Source: Firmicutes bacterium UBA5449
Lineage (GTDB): Bacteria > Bacillota > SHA-98 > UBA4971
DNA: 7,151 bases
Direction of reading: 5' to 3'
Assembly (NCBI GenBank): GCA_002424305.1
Contig: DIQZ01000080.1
Coordinates: forward strand, 1-7,151
Positions 5,524-7,151 of this stretch are shown here, one piece after another. The notes beneath the pieces are model-generated. The model was given only the letters and a program-made list of their open reading frames with translations, made no database searches and had not been told where the DNA came from. The stretch's first letter is position 1, and every line of letters starts with the position of its first letter. The position numbers and the translations under genes were made by a program.

Positions 5524-6228
5524 TTGCAGAAGATAAATGGCAAGGGAATAGCGTTACAGAAGCTATATAGCGGTAAGACTAAGGACGTATTTTTGCAGGA
5601 CGACGGCAATGTCCTGCTTCACTTCAAGGATGCTGTAACCGGAGCGGAAGGACTGATCGATTCCGGCGGAAATACAGTTATCGGAGAAGTGGCCGGAAAA
5701 GGTAATGCCTCTCTCCGCCTGACTATATACTTTTTTGACCTGTTGCAGAAGGCAGGTATACCTACGCACTTTCTCAGTGTCGGCCCAACAGAGAATACGA
5801 TTCTTGTAAAGCAGGCTCGCTCTTTCAACTTGGAGGTTATCTGCAGGGAAAAGGCATGGGGCAGCTTCGTTCGCCGCTATGGAAAATACGCCCGAGAAGG
5901 TATGCCTCTGCAGTCTCTTGTGGAATTCACCTTGAAAGATGATGAACGCGGAGATCCCTTAATCACTAAAGATGCTCTGGTCGCACTTGACATCGTATCC
6001 AAACAAGAAGTTGAGTACATGGAGGACACTGCTCGCCAGGCAACTGCCCTCATCAAAAGCCATTTGGCATCACGGGACTTGGAACTCATCGACATAAAGT
6101 ATGAGTTCGGTGAGGTAGAAGGGCAGACCATGATTATTGACGAAGTATCCGGTGACAGCATGCGGGTTGTAAAGGATGGCAAGGTTCTTATGCAGAAGGA
6201 ACTTGCTTCGGCTCTTCTGGAAGGATAG
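5524..6228 (+). CDS. purC: Phosphoribosylaminoimidazole-succinocarboxamide synthase (SAICAR synthetase)
   Basis: The enzyme joins CAIR and L-aspartate using ATP to give SAICAR in de novo purine synthesis, in the cytosol. The 234-residue length is normal for bacterial PurC. Visible family motifs are the ATP-binding YSGKTKDVF (15-23), THF (81-83), LEVICREKAWGSFVRRYG (103-120), LKDDERGDPLI (137-147), the signature LIDIKYEFG (188-196) and DEVSGDSMR (206-214). Two local differences from the usual motifs are FKDAVTG (34-40), where a second Asp is common after KD, and DEVSGD, where Pro is common before the last Asp. The start is TTG with AGGGGG 7 nt upstream; no better in-frame start is seen. No other purine gene is adjacent: purC appears to be a single-gene unit behind its own promoter. 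Confidence 0.94.
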   Translation: MQKINGKGIALQKLYSGKTKDVFLQDDGNVLLHFKDAVTGAEGLIDSGGNTVIGEVAGKGNASLRLTIYFFDLLQKAGIPTHFLSVGPTENTILVKQARSFNLEVICREKAWGSFVRRYGKYAREGMPLQSLVEFTLKDDERGDPLITKDALVALDIVSKQEVEYMEDTARQATALIKSHLASRDLELIDIKYEFGEVEGQTMIIDEVSGDSMRVVKDGKVLMQKELASALLEG

Positions 6229-6295
6229 CCTCAATCATGACCTTCTTGCTTTCTCACTTCGCTGCCACAGGTTGTGAATGGACTTACGATCACAT

Positions 6296-6339
6296 AGGGG
6301 AGGTCGGCCCGGTCGTTTTCAAGGCTTCTTGCCTCCCCT
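6296..6339. terminator. Weak candidate terminator stem between convergent genes
   Basis: AGGGGAGG (6296-6303) pairs exactly with CCTCCCCT (6332-6339) across a long loop, which holds a smaller AGGC/GCCT hairpin (6322-6325 with 6331-6334). It lies between the convergent purC and the right-hand gene, where a two-way terminator is expected. No proper T-run follows on either strand, so the call is weak. Confidence 0.3.
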
Positions 6340-6374
6340 TATCCGTATTTCTCAGCCCCTTATCCCTTGACTCT

Positions 6375-7151
6375 TCAGTTTCCTTTAACCGGTTTTAGGT
6401 CCCAGGATACTTCAGCAGTGATCCAATCGTCGGCGCCTTCAAGCCTCACCGTCTTTTTGCCGGACAACCTATCAGTTCCGGTAGGCACCGGAACGGTAAA
6501 GCTGAAACTGTGTCCGCTATAGTTTGCTTTCTCCTTATGGTACATGGTGCCATCTGAGTAATAGTAGGAGAGTTCGCCTATAGGTCCTAGAAACTCAAAA
6601 CCGCCGTACCCTACTGCATAAACACCGGAAGCGAAGGGATCGAACTTGCTGTGCTGAACGAAACAAGGACTGAATTCTGTTTCCACAGTCCGCTCTTCGC
6701 ATAGCCAACTCTCTATCACTACATCGTCCTCGTATCTTTGAAAATCGAAGCTCACTGTGGCTCGAACCGGGCTCTTTGCATCGGCCACGGTACCTGTACT
6801 AAGGACGATTTGAGGCACATAAACTACAGCTTTCTCACGGACAATCTGCTTGTGCCGGGTGAAACGGTCTTCGCCAATGCCTCCGACAAGTGCTTCCCAT
6901 TCCCTCTCTCCGCTGACGATAACAGAGAACGTTCCCTCATACACGTCAGGCAGGTCTTGCCCGCTGTCTTGAAGCATCTCTGGCATACCAGGCATCCCTG
7001 ATCCGCCCATTCCAAGCATACCGGGAATGCCAAACAGATCTACCTTTTCACAACCCTCCGGCAGCTCAAACAGGCAGTCGCACAAGGCTTCTTCCTTGAT
7101 GTTTGAGTACTCCGTTATTGATTTGACTTTGCCTGTCTCGTCCATCTCTTC
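6375..7151 (-). CDS. Hypothetical protein, C-terminal part; possible lipoprotein-sorting/DUF4412-like segment plus beta-rich domain
   Basis: The frame is open to the window edge (Glu-Glu precede the first visible Met at 7145), so the true start is probably outside; 258 codons are seen. The first 40 or so residues (DETGKVKSITEYSN, then LFELPEGCEKVDLFGIPG) resemble the end of a LolA/DUF4412-like fold, where a Phe-Glu-x-Pro-x-Gly turn is followed by a Gly/Met/Pro-rich tail. That tail, GMLGMGGSGMPGMPEML, is present. About 190 residues rich in alternating hydrophobic and Tyr/Ser/Thr positions follow, suggesting a beta-sheet extracytoplasmic domain. The first match is from memory of the family and is tentative; the second domain I do not recognise. 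There are no catalytic motifs or membrane segments in the visible part. It converges on purC with a 146-bp gap. Confidence 0.72.
   Translation of the reverse strand, partial: EEMDETGKVKSITEYSNIKEEALCDCLFELPEGCEKVDLFGIPGMLGMGGSGMPGMPEMLQDSGQDLPDVYEGTFSVIVSGEREWEALVGGIGEDRFTRHKQIVREKAVVYVPQIVLSTGTVADAKSPVRATVSFDFQRYEDDVVIESWLCEERTVETEFSPCFVQHSKFDPFASGVYAVGYGGFEFLGPIGELSYYYSDGTMYHKEKANYSGHSFSFTVPVPTGTDRLSGKKTVRLEGADDWITAEVSWDLKPVKGN

Overview
The window looks like chromosomal DNA of a Gram-positive bacterium, most likely a clostridial Bacillota. The reasons are strong purine-rich Shine-Dalgarno sites, a TTG start on purC, a RecD2-type (not RecBCD) helicase, and a secreted polysaccharide deacetylase with a copper-amine-oxidase-like stalk. 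The species cannot be named from sequence alone.

Layout, left to right. Bases 1-998 (minus) hold the N-terminal 332 residues of a RecD2 helicase, cut by the window edge just before its motor domains. Bases 1157-2290 (minus) hold an exported NodB-type polysaccharide deacetylase. It is preceded by a possible 21-residue upstream ORF that has the best Shine-Dalgarno in the window and ends in a TGATG overlap with the deacetylase start. Bases 2524-3924 (minus) encode a MATE-family exporter. Bases 3925-5523 are about 1.6 kb with no convincing long gene. Bases 5524-6228 (plus) encode PurC (SAICAR synthase). Bases 6375-7151 (minus) hold the C-terminal part of an unrecognised, probably extracytoplasmic protein that converges on purC. 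The genes do not form one pathway; the neighbourhood looks like single-gene units.

The 1.6 kb intergenic region is the remarkable part. It carries three exact-length 35-bp tandem repeats upstream of the MATE gene. Next comes a minus-strand unit of about 135 nt bounded by an extended -10 promoter and a strong intrinsic terminator, either a small RNA or an attenuated leader. Then, over about 720 bp, there are 18 copies of a 19-bp dyad-symmetric site with consensus GTGNTCGANNNTCGANCAC. Through most of the array these follow a repeating 33-32-51 bp spacing, giving a 116-bp super-period. Two perfect inverted repeats (18-bp and 12-bp arms) lie at the right side of the array. A consensus-like promoter and a long T-poor leader then lead into purC.

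The array may be a multi-site landing platform for a dimeric DNA-binding protein, or the fossil end(s) of a transposon with repeated transposase-binding sites. The sequence alone does not decide which.
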